Assembly: GCA_907163375.1 (NCBI GenBank)
Contig: CAJQUW010007530.1
Location: forward strand, 744,001 to 808,000
Length of the DNA stretch: 64,000 nt
Origin: Prostheceraeus crozeri
Taxonomy: Eukaryota; Platyhelminthes; Polycladida; Euryleptidae
Direction: 5' to 3'
Position numbers and translations under genes: made by a program. Under the pieces are notes generated by a model. That model was given only the letters and a program-made list of their open reading frames with translations. It did no database searches and had not been told where the DNA came from. Shown here one piece after another: positions 32,257 through 43,650 of this stretch. The stretch's first letter is position 1, and every line of letters starts with the position of its first letter.

Positions 32257-32972
32257 TTGGTCCAGCAGCCAGAATGAGTTTTTGCAGGCAACAGGCCGAA
32301 AATGAGACTTTCACAGAATGATGTACACCATATGGCTACTACGAATCTGCGAGTCTGCTGAGTTCTATCTGGTTCATTTTCTTGTCAAACACGGTCAAAG
32401 TGGGAACACCTATGAATAACAATGGGATGCAGACTGCAATTTTTATGGCAAAAATGAAATTTTCTATTTTGTCTCTGATTAAGCGAAAAGTAATAAGCCC
32501 AGAGTCACAATTTTATGACATGTAATGTCTTCAAGGCATTTCCTATTGTGTATGTGCTAATTATCATACTTCTACTCGACTATGTATATATGAAAATGTA
32601 GTTGATATGGCTAGAAATGGCCAAATAGCCAAATTGTTGAGTTTACCGATATTAAGAGACTTGTTACATCTGAATGTGTTTAGCGTCATAGACAAAGGTT
32701 CATGAGTTCGTGACTTGAAGACATTTCCATTCCAAAAGATGAAGCTCTAGACTTACTACTTTTCAGTTAATCGGAGCAGTTCTCGAGAACCTCAGGCTGC
32801 TTTTCATTGCATTTTCTTGTGACTTTCTTTGATTCTGTCTGATAGCAAAAGGAATTGGATAGAATTCGGCAGACGCGCAGATTCGGCCTTGCCATAAGGT
32901 GTACATCATTCCGTGGTAGTCTCATTTTTGGCCTCGTTCCCTGCAGAAGCTCGAGCAGACGGCCGCACTACT
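32257..32972. mobile_element. Foldback/MITE-like element, family 1, copy 2
   Basis: Inverted arms of the same family as 28495-29440. The left is GTTGGTCCAGCAGCCAGAAT...GGCCGAAAATGAGAC...GATGTACACCATATGG. The right is its inverse, ending ...GAGCAGACGGCCGCACTAC. Its left arm also matches the left arm of copy 1 for about 210 bp (to GCAAAAATGAAATTTTCT). Confidence 0.65.
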
Positions 32973-33286
32973 ACGTTTCCACCTTAGCTAGGTCCCCACA
33001 GTGGTCTGATCTAATCTGGTAACTGTTCTTGATTGTTAAAACAATAAATCAATTTTCGCTTGCAAACACGGCAACCGACAACAAAGTGTGTTGCAGAACT
33101 GCCTACTACTCTTAGTCTGTTGCCTCGATCATCAGTCGTTGCATGACCCACAATTGATGAACGGCCTCTTATATATTTTTGCTTCACTGCACTCTAACAC
33201 ATTTTTCATAATTTCAAGTCACAATGCAATCAAATCGACAAAATATTATTTTACTTTGCCGAAATGGAGCAAGACAAGGCACAAAC
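32973..33286. other. Short intronic spacer
   Basis: About 310 bp between the foldback element and host exon 4. Nothing was recognised. Confidence 0.4.
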
Positions 33287-33397
33287 CTGCACTTCTCCCT
33301 TTCTCGTCTCTAATCTTTCCACCATTTGCTGTTCAGATCTCTTGAATGACTTCTTTAATTCATCCTCGGCCAGCATTCGCTGCTGCTTGATCATTTC
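33287..33397 (-). CDS. Host gene, exon 4 (coiled coil)
   Basis: Acceptor TTTACTTGCAG, donor GTGCAG|GTTTGT, phase 0 at both ends. It encodes 37 residues, EMIKQQRMLAEDELKKSFKR then SEQQMVERLETRKGEVQ. It is charged and has a heptad-like spacing of M/L/F, so it continues the coiled coil of exon 3. The short frames downstream of 33287 are intronic. Confidence 0.85.
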
Positions 33398-33507
33398 CTG
33401 CAAGTAAACAATGAGATTTCGTAGACTGCATACCTAACAACCAGCAAATATTTACATCAGCGGGCGTCTTTTGTCTTTACACGCGATGACATCGAGTGGC
33501 CACTTAC

Positions 33508-33669
33508 TTCCAACCGTTGTAACTGAAGCTTCTTTTCACGATAGTCGATACTAAGACGCTCCTTCACTTCTTCTTCTATCTTCTTCAATTCCTCTTTCCT
33601 ACGAAGAGCTTTCTGCTTTTCCTGCTCCTCATAATCCAAGTGATCCTCTCGGAGTCGTTTCTCTTCCAT
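33508..33669 (-). CDS. Host gene, exon 3 (coiled coil)
   Basis: Acceptor TTCATCTCAACAG, donor TTGGAA|GTAAGT, phase 0 at both ends, 54 codons. It reads MEEKRLREDHLDYEEQEKQK, then ALRRKEELKKIEEEVKERLS and IDYREKKLQLQRLE. This is a strongly charged alpha-helical coiled coil, probably for dimerisation. The ATG at the exon start is most likely an internal Met, since the exon is preceded by a good splice acceptor. Confidence 0.85.
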
Positions 33670-34692
33670 CTGTTGAGATGAAAATGAGCATTTTTATGTG
33701 AAATTTAAGGAAGAAGGCTTCATGTCAATGAAATTGAAATGCTATAACCGTCAAATGTTCTATTTTCCGGTGCAAGGAAAGGGCTATCCAAATATCAAAG
33801 CGACTCCTAGATTACAGTGCAGGCAGTGGCGTGCGGTGCCACTTATTGATAGGCATACAATGCGCAGAATCAGATTTTTTAAACGCCCATGTGCTCAAAG
33901 TTAATACATCGTCTTTGCACATTGCATCATTTATCATATTCGATATCGAAAAGGGCGTTAACTTAATTTCTAATATCTTGAACTTTTTCATTACTCTGTT
34001 GGCTGCTGTTGAAATTATGTAAAAACTATTTGTTCTAATGAATCTCTTGTACTTCACAGCATGAATATGTGGAATTATCTAAAAATGAAGTCCATCCTTC
34101 TTGACTTTTTGACGAACTCATCGATGACATCATGCTAAGAACCTCCTTGCCTGATTTGTAGGTTCCACGTAAAGTTTTCTCAATTGATATTCAGACTTGG
34201 ATTTCACACAGCCACGGAAAAATCGTCGTATCGACGAATGTACGCCTTTCCGTCTTTCGACGCTTCAGTGTTCATTTGAAGTTTAGGCATCGGCCGCCCA
34301 GCTTCAACAACAATTTTTGGCAAATATTCTGACAGAATGCTTTTTTCATCATATCGGTAGCAATGTCAAAGATAGTTCCACATTCAAGACTAAACTTTGT
34401 TCTTTCTCCCATAACATGATGATGGATGACCAAGTAACACATCGGATCGGCACATACACTGCATACACATGCACACAGGTCATTCTGTCAGTTAGGTCTG
34501 GTCTATCACTACAATTTTCCCTAAAGTGAGGAATGCGATAACTTCGCCGAATGCAGCCATGATTTCATTTCGCAGGCTTTTGTGTAGGAACTTCGCGAGA
34601 AGGCAGCGTGCACAGACTGCGAGTCAGTCAATACAAGCAGATAGCACCAGTGAATGCGGCGATGCCTCACCTTTGTCAAAGCTCTTTAAGAT
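33670..34692. other. Intronic stretch
   Basis: About 1 kb of unassigned sequence before the hAT at 34701. No gene or clear repeat was seen. Confidence 0.35.
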
Positions 34693-34700
34693 GTGATTCC

Positions 34701-35562
34701 TAGGGTGACCAACAGTCATATATTTCATATGACAGTCATATATTTTCATCATCAAATATATGACATATATATGTCATACTTTTTTCTAAAATGTCATATA
34801 TGTCATATATTTTCATTATTCATCGTGTGTCATATTTTTTTTCTCAATGATGATGATAAACAGACTAATGAATTTGTCCATTTGTATTGTTTAGCTTCTC
34901 AGACAGGTTAGGGTCAAAGTCAACCATTTTGTTCAGAATTCCCTATTTCCAAGAAATTCACCTATTGTTCACGGGAATCCTTATCTCACTAACGGTGCTG
35001 TACCGTTAAGCAATGCCTACTGCCAGCTTTTCGCTGCTCATGCCTACATCACTGTATTAAGATGGCAAAATGAATTGTGCATGTCTACACTACGCATAGG
35101 CTACGCACATGAAGTCATCCGATAATGACGTAAATGCAAGTCATTCCTCATCAGTGGTGGCGCTTGCCCGGCTCTCAGAAAAAAAAAGTTCGAAGATTAT
35201 CGTCAATTTATTTTACTTGTCCAAATAAATCAACAGCGGTTGAGAATAAAAAGAAATTAGACGTTCAGATAAATCTTGATGAGAAATCTATTCAAATCTA
35301 ATTGATGCAGAATGGACTCATCGAAATGTAAACTTTTTAAAAATATTTTTGGCCCAATATGGTTGTCCCTAACGACGCGTGCGTATATACGCGGGAACCC
35401 AGCGATTCCCATACTCGCTTGTGATTGGCTTATCCCTGCATCAAATCATACCCGGATGGAGAATACTGAATAAAGAGTTTGACGAGCACGTATTGTCATA
35501 TATTGTCATATAATTTTAATATATTTGTCATATATTTTCTTCTTGAGGTGTTGGTCACCCTA
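34701..35562. mobile_element. hAT element, TAGGGTGACC type, 862 bp
   Basis: Both ends read TAGGGTGACCAACA in inverted orientation (34701-34714 and 35549-35562). The flanks GTGATTCC at 34693-34700 and 35563-35570 are identical. The interior has repeated GTCATATAT words near both ends and no coding frame. It is a non-autonomous hAT. The old hAT remnant near 9592 ends with a similar TAGGGTGACCATG, so the two may be related. Confidence 0.88.
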
Positions 35563-35570
35563 GTGATTCC

Positions 35571-37837
35571 CCTAAATGAAATGGCTTTCCATTAGATTTT
35601 ATGGGAGATTCAGAGTCCAAATTATTATCAGTCCTAGGAAAGACAAAAATGGCTGACTTACAGATTTTCAGCAAGGCATTCGGCGCATACATCGCTTCTA
35701 TTGACCGTACGCCACTGAGTGCAGGAGAGATATGCGAATCCGAATTAAAATCCTATTGGTTCTGACTCATTCCTATAGCTTCGGGTGGGATTTCCGAAGA
35801 TGGGACTTCTTCAATTAACATTTTAATGATACTTTTCATAATTATATACATCATACACCCTATTCATATGCCTCTACATGGAGAATTATGAAAATTAAAA
35901 AACTAAGTAAATTAGAAAATTAATTCATTTAAAACGAATTATTATGATGAATTTCATCGCAACACTCGAAGTTTGCAGTCATTTTATTAGACAAAATGAG
36001 AGAACGATGAGGGTAGAGTTCCGTCACAGGCATCGATGTCATATATTTTGAATGGCAAATGTATGTAATAATAATGACAATGGACATATGAATGAGGGTG
36101 CGAATGCAGCAAATGTATCAAATTTATTAGGCGAGATATGTAAGTCATCCTTTGTAGCAGGCAATCATCAGATTCTACCAATGTGACGTTTACTTTTAGG
36201 TAGAGCTCGGTAAAAGGAAAATCACTTTAAACACAGGAAGCATAGAATCTATTATGGAATTTCATTGTCTGTCGAAGACCTGTAGAGTTCGAATAGAAAT
36301 TTTCCTGCCTGTCGATGTAAGTGCGTGAAGTTGTTATGGAATTTATTACAAATTCAAAGAAGTCAACTGTGCTGATGTCATATCAATCAATCAAAGCTCG
36401 CAAGCTACATTTCATGAATGCTAATACACTGCATCGCTATTATTACTATCGAGGTCTATCAGTGCAACTGCAAGCAAATATTTCGATTTCCTCAAATTTG
36501 AGCTAAATATAAATTGAAGCGTTGCCACTTATCATAAGCGAGCTATGGTGCCAGATCGATCGTGAACAGAAGATTTCACTGTCTGAATTAAACACTACAT
36601 TGACAGCTATGATCTTAACATGTAAGCCTATTGGTAAATCTGCCATGAACTTTTAGAATTTTTTGAAAATCATACGATCTAAGGTTTTGTAATCCCTTTC
36701 TCCCCTGAAGCTGGTGTGACAGCCGAAATTTGGGTAGAATAACATTTTGTAATTAACAACATCTATTGCAGCCTTGACTCTCATTTCGTTAATATAATCA
36801 TCTATGCTGCTAAAACGAAATTTCATTCTACTACATCAACTAGTTTATCCATCCAGATAAGACAACAGCCTTCATGTGCAAGAAAAATGCCTGTGAAAAA
36901 ATAGGTTATACACGGATCAAAGTCGCTGGTAAGTGCAAATTATCCCTGGTTATGATTGAATCTGTAGAACTTAATATTCTAATTATTCAGAAACGGCAAA
37001 GCGAAAGCATTTATCAGCCACATAAAACATAGAAAGCTAGTCAGTCGCAGACACGGCGTCAATCACAAGATTGCAAAATCAAGCCGTAGTGACATAGGCA
37101 CACTATCTATCTTGGCGGGGAATCCCACATTTTTTAGTTCAATAATTCTTTATACTATTTGCAACTCGATCGGGCTATTCCCGACTCGAAAGTAAACAAG
37201 CGTAACTACTTGTAAAACTCAAAACCGTAAAACTCATCAATGCAACACGAACAAAGCTAGCACTGCCATTCTCAATCTTGAAAAATATAACTTTTCCGTC
37301 AATGTGTTATGATTTTACTTTGAACATTCTTCATTATCAAAAAGATTGTCAATCTAACTAGATTAGGCCACCTGAAAGTAAGTGTAGTGCCTAACAGCAA
37401 ACAGAAATCAGTAGATTTAACTTCTGCTCCGAGTTCTGTGTTCATCCACCTTCGCCAGTGATCAAGTCGCCTGAACAACAAAGCATCATGTTGCACTATT
37501 ATGTTTTACAATTACTAGTAGATACGTGGGAGATAGCTTCTCGTTTTTCTTACCACAATCAAAAAGTTACAGCAAACTCTCAGGCTCGTTCCTGAAAGGA
37601 TGTTTTAGGCGGTGGAGTAGATTCACTGCCAGAATTCTGGTCGCCGAGAGGGCTACAAGCACTATAAAATTTAAATACAATAAATGCTTAATCGAAAAGT
37701 TGGCTTTGTGTTAAGGATTTCATTTTACAGGATTCAAACGCAAAATCGTCCAACAATGATAATTTTTCGACTGTAAAATATTTGGCGTGTCTAATAAACT
37801 CTCGGACTGGTTTTATTATCGCAAACGACAAGACTAA
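35571..37837. other. Intronic stretch, no gene seen
   Basis: 2.3 kb of AT-rich sequence with only short meaningless frames. No repeat structure was recognised by eye. Confidence 0.35.
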
Positions 37838-38790
37838 AAGTAAAGTAAAGTAAATAAGCGTTTATTCAGGACAAAAATGACCCCAATTAAGAATCGGAGG
37901 AGGTCCAAAATCCATTACAAAGCTAGTCGTTAACTTACATGACAACACGACAAAATTCAAAATGAAGCTTGTATTGCATCATTATACATTTTGGCACAAG
38001 AGAAAATAAAGCCATTCACTCTACGCTGTGTTCGAACACGAGGTAGCAACAATCTTTTGCTACGACTTGAGTGTGGCGGAATCAAGATTCTAAGAACATG
38101 ATCTTTACACGAAAGGATATCATTGAACAATTTCAGAGACAATGACCGTCTGCGTACATCATGATTCAAGAGATCACATTTCTCACAGCTTTTCACATTT
38201 TCACCATGAATGATGCGGAAGGCTCGCTTACAAATCAGATTCAATTTATTATCAAAAGCATGACCTGGATTTATGAAAACTTGAGATGCATAATCAATTA
38301 GTGACTGAAGGATGGCAAAAAAGATAGAAATGAGCTGATTATGTGTCAAAATAGATTTCAATATGCGTAAAATGTACAATCTCTGAGATAACTTCTTACC
38401 AATAAAATCGACATGATCAACCCAATCTACATTTTCGTTGAAACAAATTCCTAAGATTTTCAATACTCGCACATTCTCTCTGACTGAAATTGAAGTCAAA
38501 GGGATAGAAATAAAATTTACATCCATGATTTTTGTCTTTGATCGATTGATGAACATTTTATGATCATGACACCAGTTTTCAAAATTCTTGATTTCATTAT
38601 TTATCAACTGCACATCGTGGAATTGTTCTTTGAAAATCGGTACGACAATAGTGACATCATCTGCATATTTACAGATGCGAACAGTTGAATTCATCTCTCC
38701 GTAGCTTGACATATTCGTCTAGTTTCGTATAGTTGTCCTCAGTAGAAGGTAATTCGTTAAAAGTATGAAAGTCTATGAAAACTTTTGCAA
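37838..38790 (-). pseudogene. CR1-like LINE, heavily 5'-truncated
   Basis: The minus-strand frame opens in the RT palm. FNELPSTEDNYTKLDEYVK (about 38790-38710) is followed by a frameshift and ICKYADDVTIVVPIF with the catalytic YADD. The thumb and C-terminal part follow: VLKILGICFNENVDWVDHVD, RLYILRILKS, LIDYASQVFINPG and CKRAFRIIHGENV. It ends at 37957 (DAIQASF*). The 3' end is a TTTAC-type repeat at 37838-37855 (read on the minus strand). It lies in the host intron between exons 2 and 3, in the same orientation as the gene. Confidence 0.8.
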
Positions 38791-39294
38791 TCCGAAAAGA
38801 TTTGAAATTCAGGTTTCTATTTAAAAATATCATTAATCAATTTATACTCGTTAATGGATTCTCAAGCTGAGATGACAGACGACGGTTCGTTCATGACTAT
38901 CTGGTACGGTCAGAAGATATATTACCTTTCAAATGACAGCCTGAAATATCGTCGGTTCGTTTCATTAAGGGCGTATATTTTGGAATAGGAGATATATAAA
39001 CGACTTCCATAGAAGAATGACTGTTGAAATATATTAACCAACTTACTTAGCAACAATGCTATGTGAAACTGGCGGGCTATAAATAGTATATTATTGCCCG
39101 CCAATACCTAGCAGAAATGCATTTCAAAATGATTTAAATCATTTCTATGACCTCTAAAGTCACTGAGAGTGACATACAATACTTATTAGACAAAACAACG
39201 GCGTCGTTTGAGCAATATCAGTACGAGAGCTTATTAGATGCGCCAATAATGAAAACTGTTTCATGAAAAAGTATACTAAGTCTATTTCACTGAC
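38791..39294. other. Intronic spacer
   Basis: Unassigned. It includes an imperfect ATTTAAATCATTTCTATGACCTC-like run near 39130 but no gene. Confidence 0.35.
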
Positions 39295-39781
39295 CTGAAC
39301 TTGCTCCAAGGTGATAGCGCCAACCAGAAGGGCATCTGCTCGCACATCCTGCTCAAAGTCTGCCAAATACCGTTCATCGATTGGTCTCTCCACCTCCCGT
39401 TTGTAGGTCACGATCTGCTCGAATTTATCTGGTTGATCAAATAAGTTGGGCTCTTCTACATCATCTGGACGATCTCGCACCCGCTCATATTCAGCCAACA
39501 GATCCGTCAACTCCTTCTCTAAGTCTTCTTCATCCTTCTCCATCTCCTGAACATCAACCACTGTGTCACGAGGGGTCACTACCGATAATGGGTGAAGCTC
39601 GGACTCTTGAGCAGATCGCTGTGCCGTTGAGGGTCGAGACGTTTGCTGCAGAGGCTCTTCTTGTTCTGCAATGGCGGTAGGAGCTTCCGTTGGAGGCGTT
39701 GCAGGCTTATCAGAGCGTGCGGAAGCTGGTCTCTCCTTTTTAGGTCGTCCTGATTGAGGTCTTGCGGTTTCCATCGGTGAT
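39295..39781 (-). CDS. Host gene, exon 2 (disordered plus helical region)
   Basis: Acceptor TTCTTTCACACAG, donor GTTCAG|GTCAGT. One leading base, 162 codons, and it ends in phase 0. The first 65 residues are low complexity and basic/proline-rich (SPMETARPQSGRPKKERPAS, then ATPPTEAPTAIAEQEEPLQQ). Acidic helical sequence follows: VVDVQEMEKDEEDLEKELTD and LLAEYERVRDRP, then VTYKREVERPIDERYLADFE and ALLVGAITLEQVQ. The ATG at 39774 could be a start in a short isoform. The splice acceptor and leading base argue for an internal exon. Confidence 0.8.
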
Positions 39782-39844
39782 CTGTGTGAAAGAAATAAAA
39801 AATATCTTTCAATAATACAAATTGTAGTGCTGATGCAACCAATT

Positions 39845-40097
39845 TAAAGTTTATAAATTCATAAGCGACATCGGACACACATTCGGGCGGCAGGGGATCC
39901 TTGAGCGAGCGCACACCCGCAGGGGTGGGGCATAGAATTCTCGGTTCAATAGCAGGAAACGCCAGTCTGGTCACCCGACGTACCCGGGCCCTCACATCAC
40001 TGAGGAATGTGTCACATTGGAAATGTACCGTCAGGCAAGCGATTTTCCCCTCAGGTTCAATCATTGCTTCACGTTGTGGCGGATTGCTGCTGTGCCT
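39845..40097 (-). CDS. Host gene, candidate upstream exon 1
   Basis: The open frame follows an acceptor-like CTTCTTTCACCCAG at 40098. It reads RHSSNPPQREAMIEPEGKIA, then CLTVHFQCDTFLSDVRARVR, RVTRLAFPAIEPRI and CPTPAGVRSLKDPLPPECVS. Codon use and composition look coding, and the GC content is higher than around it. I could not find a donor with the phase that exon 2 needs (two bases left over). So the right-hand border is uncertain, or a small exon is missing between them. It could be an exon of this gene, or the first exon with the ATG at 40064. Confidence 0.6.
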
Positions 40098-42120
40098 CTG
40101 GGTGAAAGAAGCGCGATAGCCGTTTGACTTTTATGTGTTCAGCAGCAAGCGACATTCACCTTTTAGCTTGTCTGGAGTACAAATTAATTCTATGCGCTCG
40201 TTGATAGAGATTCTTAACCAAGTTCCTTTTGTCACTCATCGGGACAAAACAAAAAAATGCAAGTGTAAACCTGACCAAATATCCATTCTATAAACCGAGA
40301 TGGAAATGCTACCATCATTATCCTGGTGACAAGAACGTCAAGAGAAGGAAGCAAATTCGAATTATTAGTCTCGACCGCGAAACCTAAGTTTTTTATGAAG
40401 AGCGTTTAACTTAGACATTTAACTTTATAAACTAGGAAGTAACTTTATAAATTCAGCCATTTTCCTTTCTTGCTGAACTAAATCAATCTGGCGCGACCAA
40501 ACTACCAGCAGTTTTTATTAAATATTTGGAGTATAATGAAGTTATTTTTAAATATATTATGCGGAATCTATGCGCAGTACTTCATTAAGAATTACACTTT
40601 CTCTTCATGAAATTGAATTGTGGAAACTCATCATGATTTGAACATGCCGATGAATTTATTCGTCTCGAGTGAACGTCCCGTCGAAGGGATTTAATCTTCT
40701 TCGGTAATAATTAAGTTTCACAATCAGCGACCAAGTCGTGTTTTTATTTCGGTGTCTTCCAAATCATATTTGTCGAAACTTCAGTCCATTTCTTTGACTC
40801 TTCTTTGTAGACAAATAGAAATTTTTTTTTGACAAACTTCGCCGATATTTGGTGATCATTTTGCACTTCACATTCCAAACATCGCACATAATTAGAAAGT
40901 GGGAGTGAAAATTCCAAAGAGGGAGTAGAGAACTAGGAAAGATTTTCGGTAAAGAGCTTATTCCTATAGTAATCTAATCTGAGTCACAGTCACAACTCAA
41001 TGTGCTTCAAGATTTTGTAATCATAGTACAGTATGTGTGTACAAAGATGCAGTACATTTGAATTGGATGTTGAGGTGTGGCGTGTGCTAATGCCGTAGCT
41101 GGCATATACAGTACATATACATGGAAGTCGAAGTAGACTGTGGCTAATTATGCAAAAATGTATCCAGCATAATGAAAGAAAATGAAGCGAGCCGACACAA
41201 CCGGAAAGTGTTGGAAAGTGTTGAGATGGTGGACTTCTGTTTCGGTGGCGAGGTGGGAGTGGGACCAGATTGGTGCAGGAATATGGGCCGACGGTGGAGG
41301 TGAATCAGGAGGATGACGATGACTTTTAAAGCGCTAACGTAGATGTTCTCTATTGCCAATTTTATCGGTGATTAATATCAATGTCGTAGTGTGAACATCA
41401 TTGTCGATAAGCTCAATCATTGCACCGGTCACATAATCTGAACAAATTCTGTACAAAAAAGCTTTGAAAATGCTAACTTGTATATTTTCTAATTCGCATC
41501 AGAATTTACAATGCTGAAAGTTGAACTCAAAAAATTACCTGTAGTCAATATGAAAGCGTTCTTCGACTAGTCATCACCAGAAATTTCCTTTCTTCACATG
41601 ATAAAATTATTCTTAGTGTAAACACTGTTTAGCGACCACAGCCCATTAAAATAATGTATATGTTTTAACTAATTTTGGCCCACCAATTCCATGAAACATT
41701 TTTTTGAGAATTGAAGCCTGAAATAACAACTTCAGGGCCCAAAGGCAGTCAAGATTTCGTGACTGTACTTGAACAGGAAGTGTATCTAAATTCAAGAAAG
41801 AAAAGAGTTAGAAAATACGCGGCCATATTTTATGGCCAACAGTTCCTGATCATAAGCTCCGATAAGCTTCGATAAATTTCGCGAAGTATTTGATTTTTTT
41901 ATTTCCTCTGAAGCAAAAAATAAACTTCGGATTTTTGCCAACCCTGCAAGCAAGTCAACTTCTGCAATTATAATGAATAATACAAGTAACCTAGCAATTG
42001 ATGATGAGTAGCGCCTCCGTGAAGCGCCTCAATGTCGGATGCGGCATTAAGTGATTACAGAACGGAATCCGTCCTCCATGTGCCTGCGTTGAAGCAGTGC
42101 CTTCCTGGCTAATATACGCT
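40098..42120. other. Gene-free stretch upstream of the host gene
   Basis: 2 kb without recognised exons. A G-rich patch lies at 41210-41330. Further exons or the promoter of the host gene may be here, but nothing decisive is visible. Confidence 0.35.
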
Positions 42121-42130
42121 CTCAACAGAT

Positions 42131-42205
42131 GGCCCGGTTGCCTTGTGGTTACAGGGTATGTGTGCACGTCCTCTAGCTCCAACGTCGCTGGTTCGAACCT
42201 ACCCA
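42131..42205 (+). repeat. tRNA-like SINE head or tRNA pseudogene
   Basis: Contains an A-box-like GGTTGCCTTGTGGTTACAGG and a perfect palindromic B box GGTTCGAACC (42190-42199) at tRNA spacing, so it could bind TFIIIC. The stems are imperfect and there is no clean anticodon arm. It is different in sequence from the tRNA-like unit at 694-768. Confidence 0.55.
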
Positions 42206-42985
42206 CGACTAATGAGACCTAACAGGCCGAAATACATCACGTGGTGGTTACAATTGTTGAGATTTGATATATTTATCAATTGCCAGATTACTTGTCCTAA
42301 AGCTGATTTCGTGTACATTTCACAGTTATTGCTCCATCGTTTAACGACTAGAACTAGAATGGTTGAAATTTAGTGCTAGCGTTCTTGTGTGGTTCTAGTG
42401 TTCATGTCTCGTGGTGGCCACATCTGTTGAGATTTGATATAGCATACGAGTATCATGAAGTTACCAAAAAAAGACATAGATTAGAGACAAATGGAGAATA
42501 AAAGTTGATGCAATTTGGTCAAGCGGGAAAGCCGCAACTTTCAGACACGTTGTTGAATTTGTGAAAAGACAATGCAAGATAAATAATTGTCCAATATTTG
42601 GAGATATTGCTGACTCATGCTCAAAGTCGAAAGTCCGTTATGAACAAAATCTCTTCAAAGAGCTCATCAACCAGAGGAAATCCCCTTCAACGACAACAAA
42701 TACATGCTCAGCTCAGAATACAGGTGTCTTTTTCGTCTCAAGACTAATCACAATCTTAAAGAGTGCCAAAAGGTCGAGCGAGAAGAGTTCATCATCAGAG
42801 GAAGCAATGCCAATGCCGTAGTAAAGCGATTCGGCTCCCCTGCCGCATTTTTGCTGTGGTCCTTTTAACTTCCCTTTCGCTACTTTTAGTTTTTGCATTC
42901 CGGATAAGCGGGACAGTTTGGGAGCGAGATTTCAATCCCGCTTGTCCGAAGTTCCAGCTCACGCTTCTTAATGTTTGATTGCGGC
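42206..42985. other. Unassigned stretch with possible DNA-transposon end
   Basis: An open plus-strand frame at 42561-42821 ends in a Ser/Glu-rich tail (SSEKSSSSEEAMPMP). GATAAGCG at 42903 resembles a pogo/Tigger-like terminal word, also seen inverted near 44128-44136. Neither is strong enough to name a gene. Confidence 0.3.
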
Positions 42986-43650
42986 GAACTAGAGTAATGT
43001 TTATCTTTTCTTTTCTGAAGATTCGTTTGATATCACGATCTACCTTATCAGAAATGAAGGGTAATCGAAGGAACATGCGATTATCATTCTTCTTCTTGTT
43101 TTGTATGTGTAAGTGGTTGTTTCTTTTTGTAGATCGGATGAAATCATGAGGATAGTCATTCAATGCAAGAACATCATCGAATTCTCGTTCATTTGTTACA
43201 CCATATTTTATTGTTGTACATCGTTGATTCATTCTTTTCCTTTCATTTCGTATAATATTACGTGTTGAAGATGTTGGAAGATGGGAATTGAAATTGATAA
43301 AAATGTTCTTTTTGGCACTTTTTTTATAGAATTTGAAAGTCTTCTCATTAGTTTCACTTATATGCACTGTAAAATCCATTAAACTAAGACTGTTTTCATT
43401 TGAAGGTAATTCAATTTCAAATTTAATTGAAGGATGTTGTGAATTCAGAACGTTCAGGAATTGTAGAGCTTGTGATTCATCTTCAAATAAAGAAAAGCAG
43501 TCATAAAAATAGCGTTTGAATAATGGTGCGTGGTTCAATGTCTGGAGAGCACTTTGTTCAATGCCATTCATAAAGATAATGGCTAAGATGCCGGAAAGTG
43601 ATGATCCCATCGGATTTTGCTAAATGCAATCTGTAGGACCTACTCAATAT
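42985..43650 (-). pseudogene. Penelope-like element, RT C-terminal fragment
   Basis: Minus-strand frame with NPMGSSLSGILAIIFM, then a degenerate catalytic box in FKRYFYDCFSLFEDES, then SLSLMDFTVHISETNEKTFK and a long basic region. This is the order found in Penelope-like reverse transcriptases. The 5' half of RT and any GIY-YIG endonuclease are missing. The open frame runs on to 42795 through unrelated sequence (possibly the Tigger-like end), so the last 60 residues are probably not Penelope. It is a broken fossil. Confidence 0.75.

Noticed and set aside
33812-34057. 81-codon minus-strand frame just upstream of host exon 3
   Set aside because: No splice sites fit and the composition is AT-driven; the intron phase works without it.
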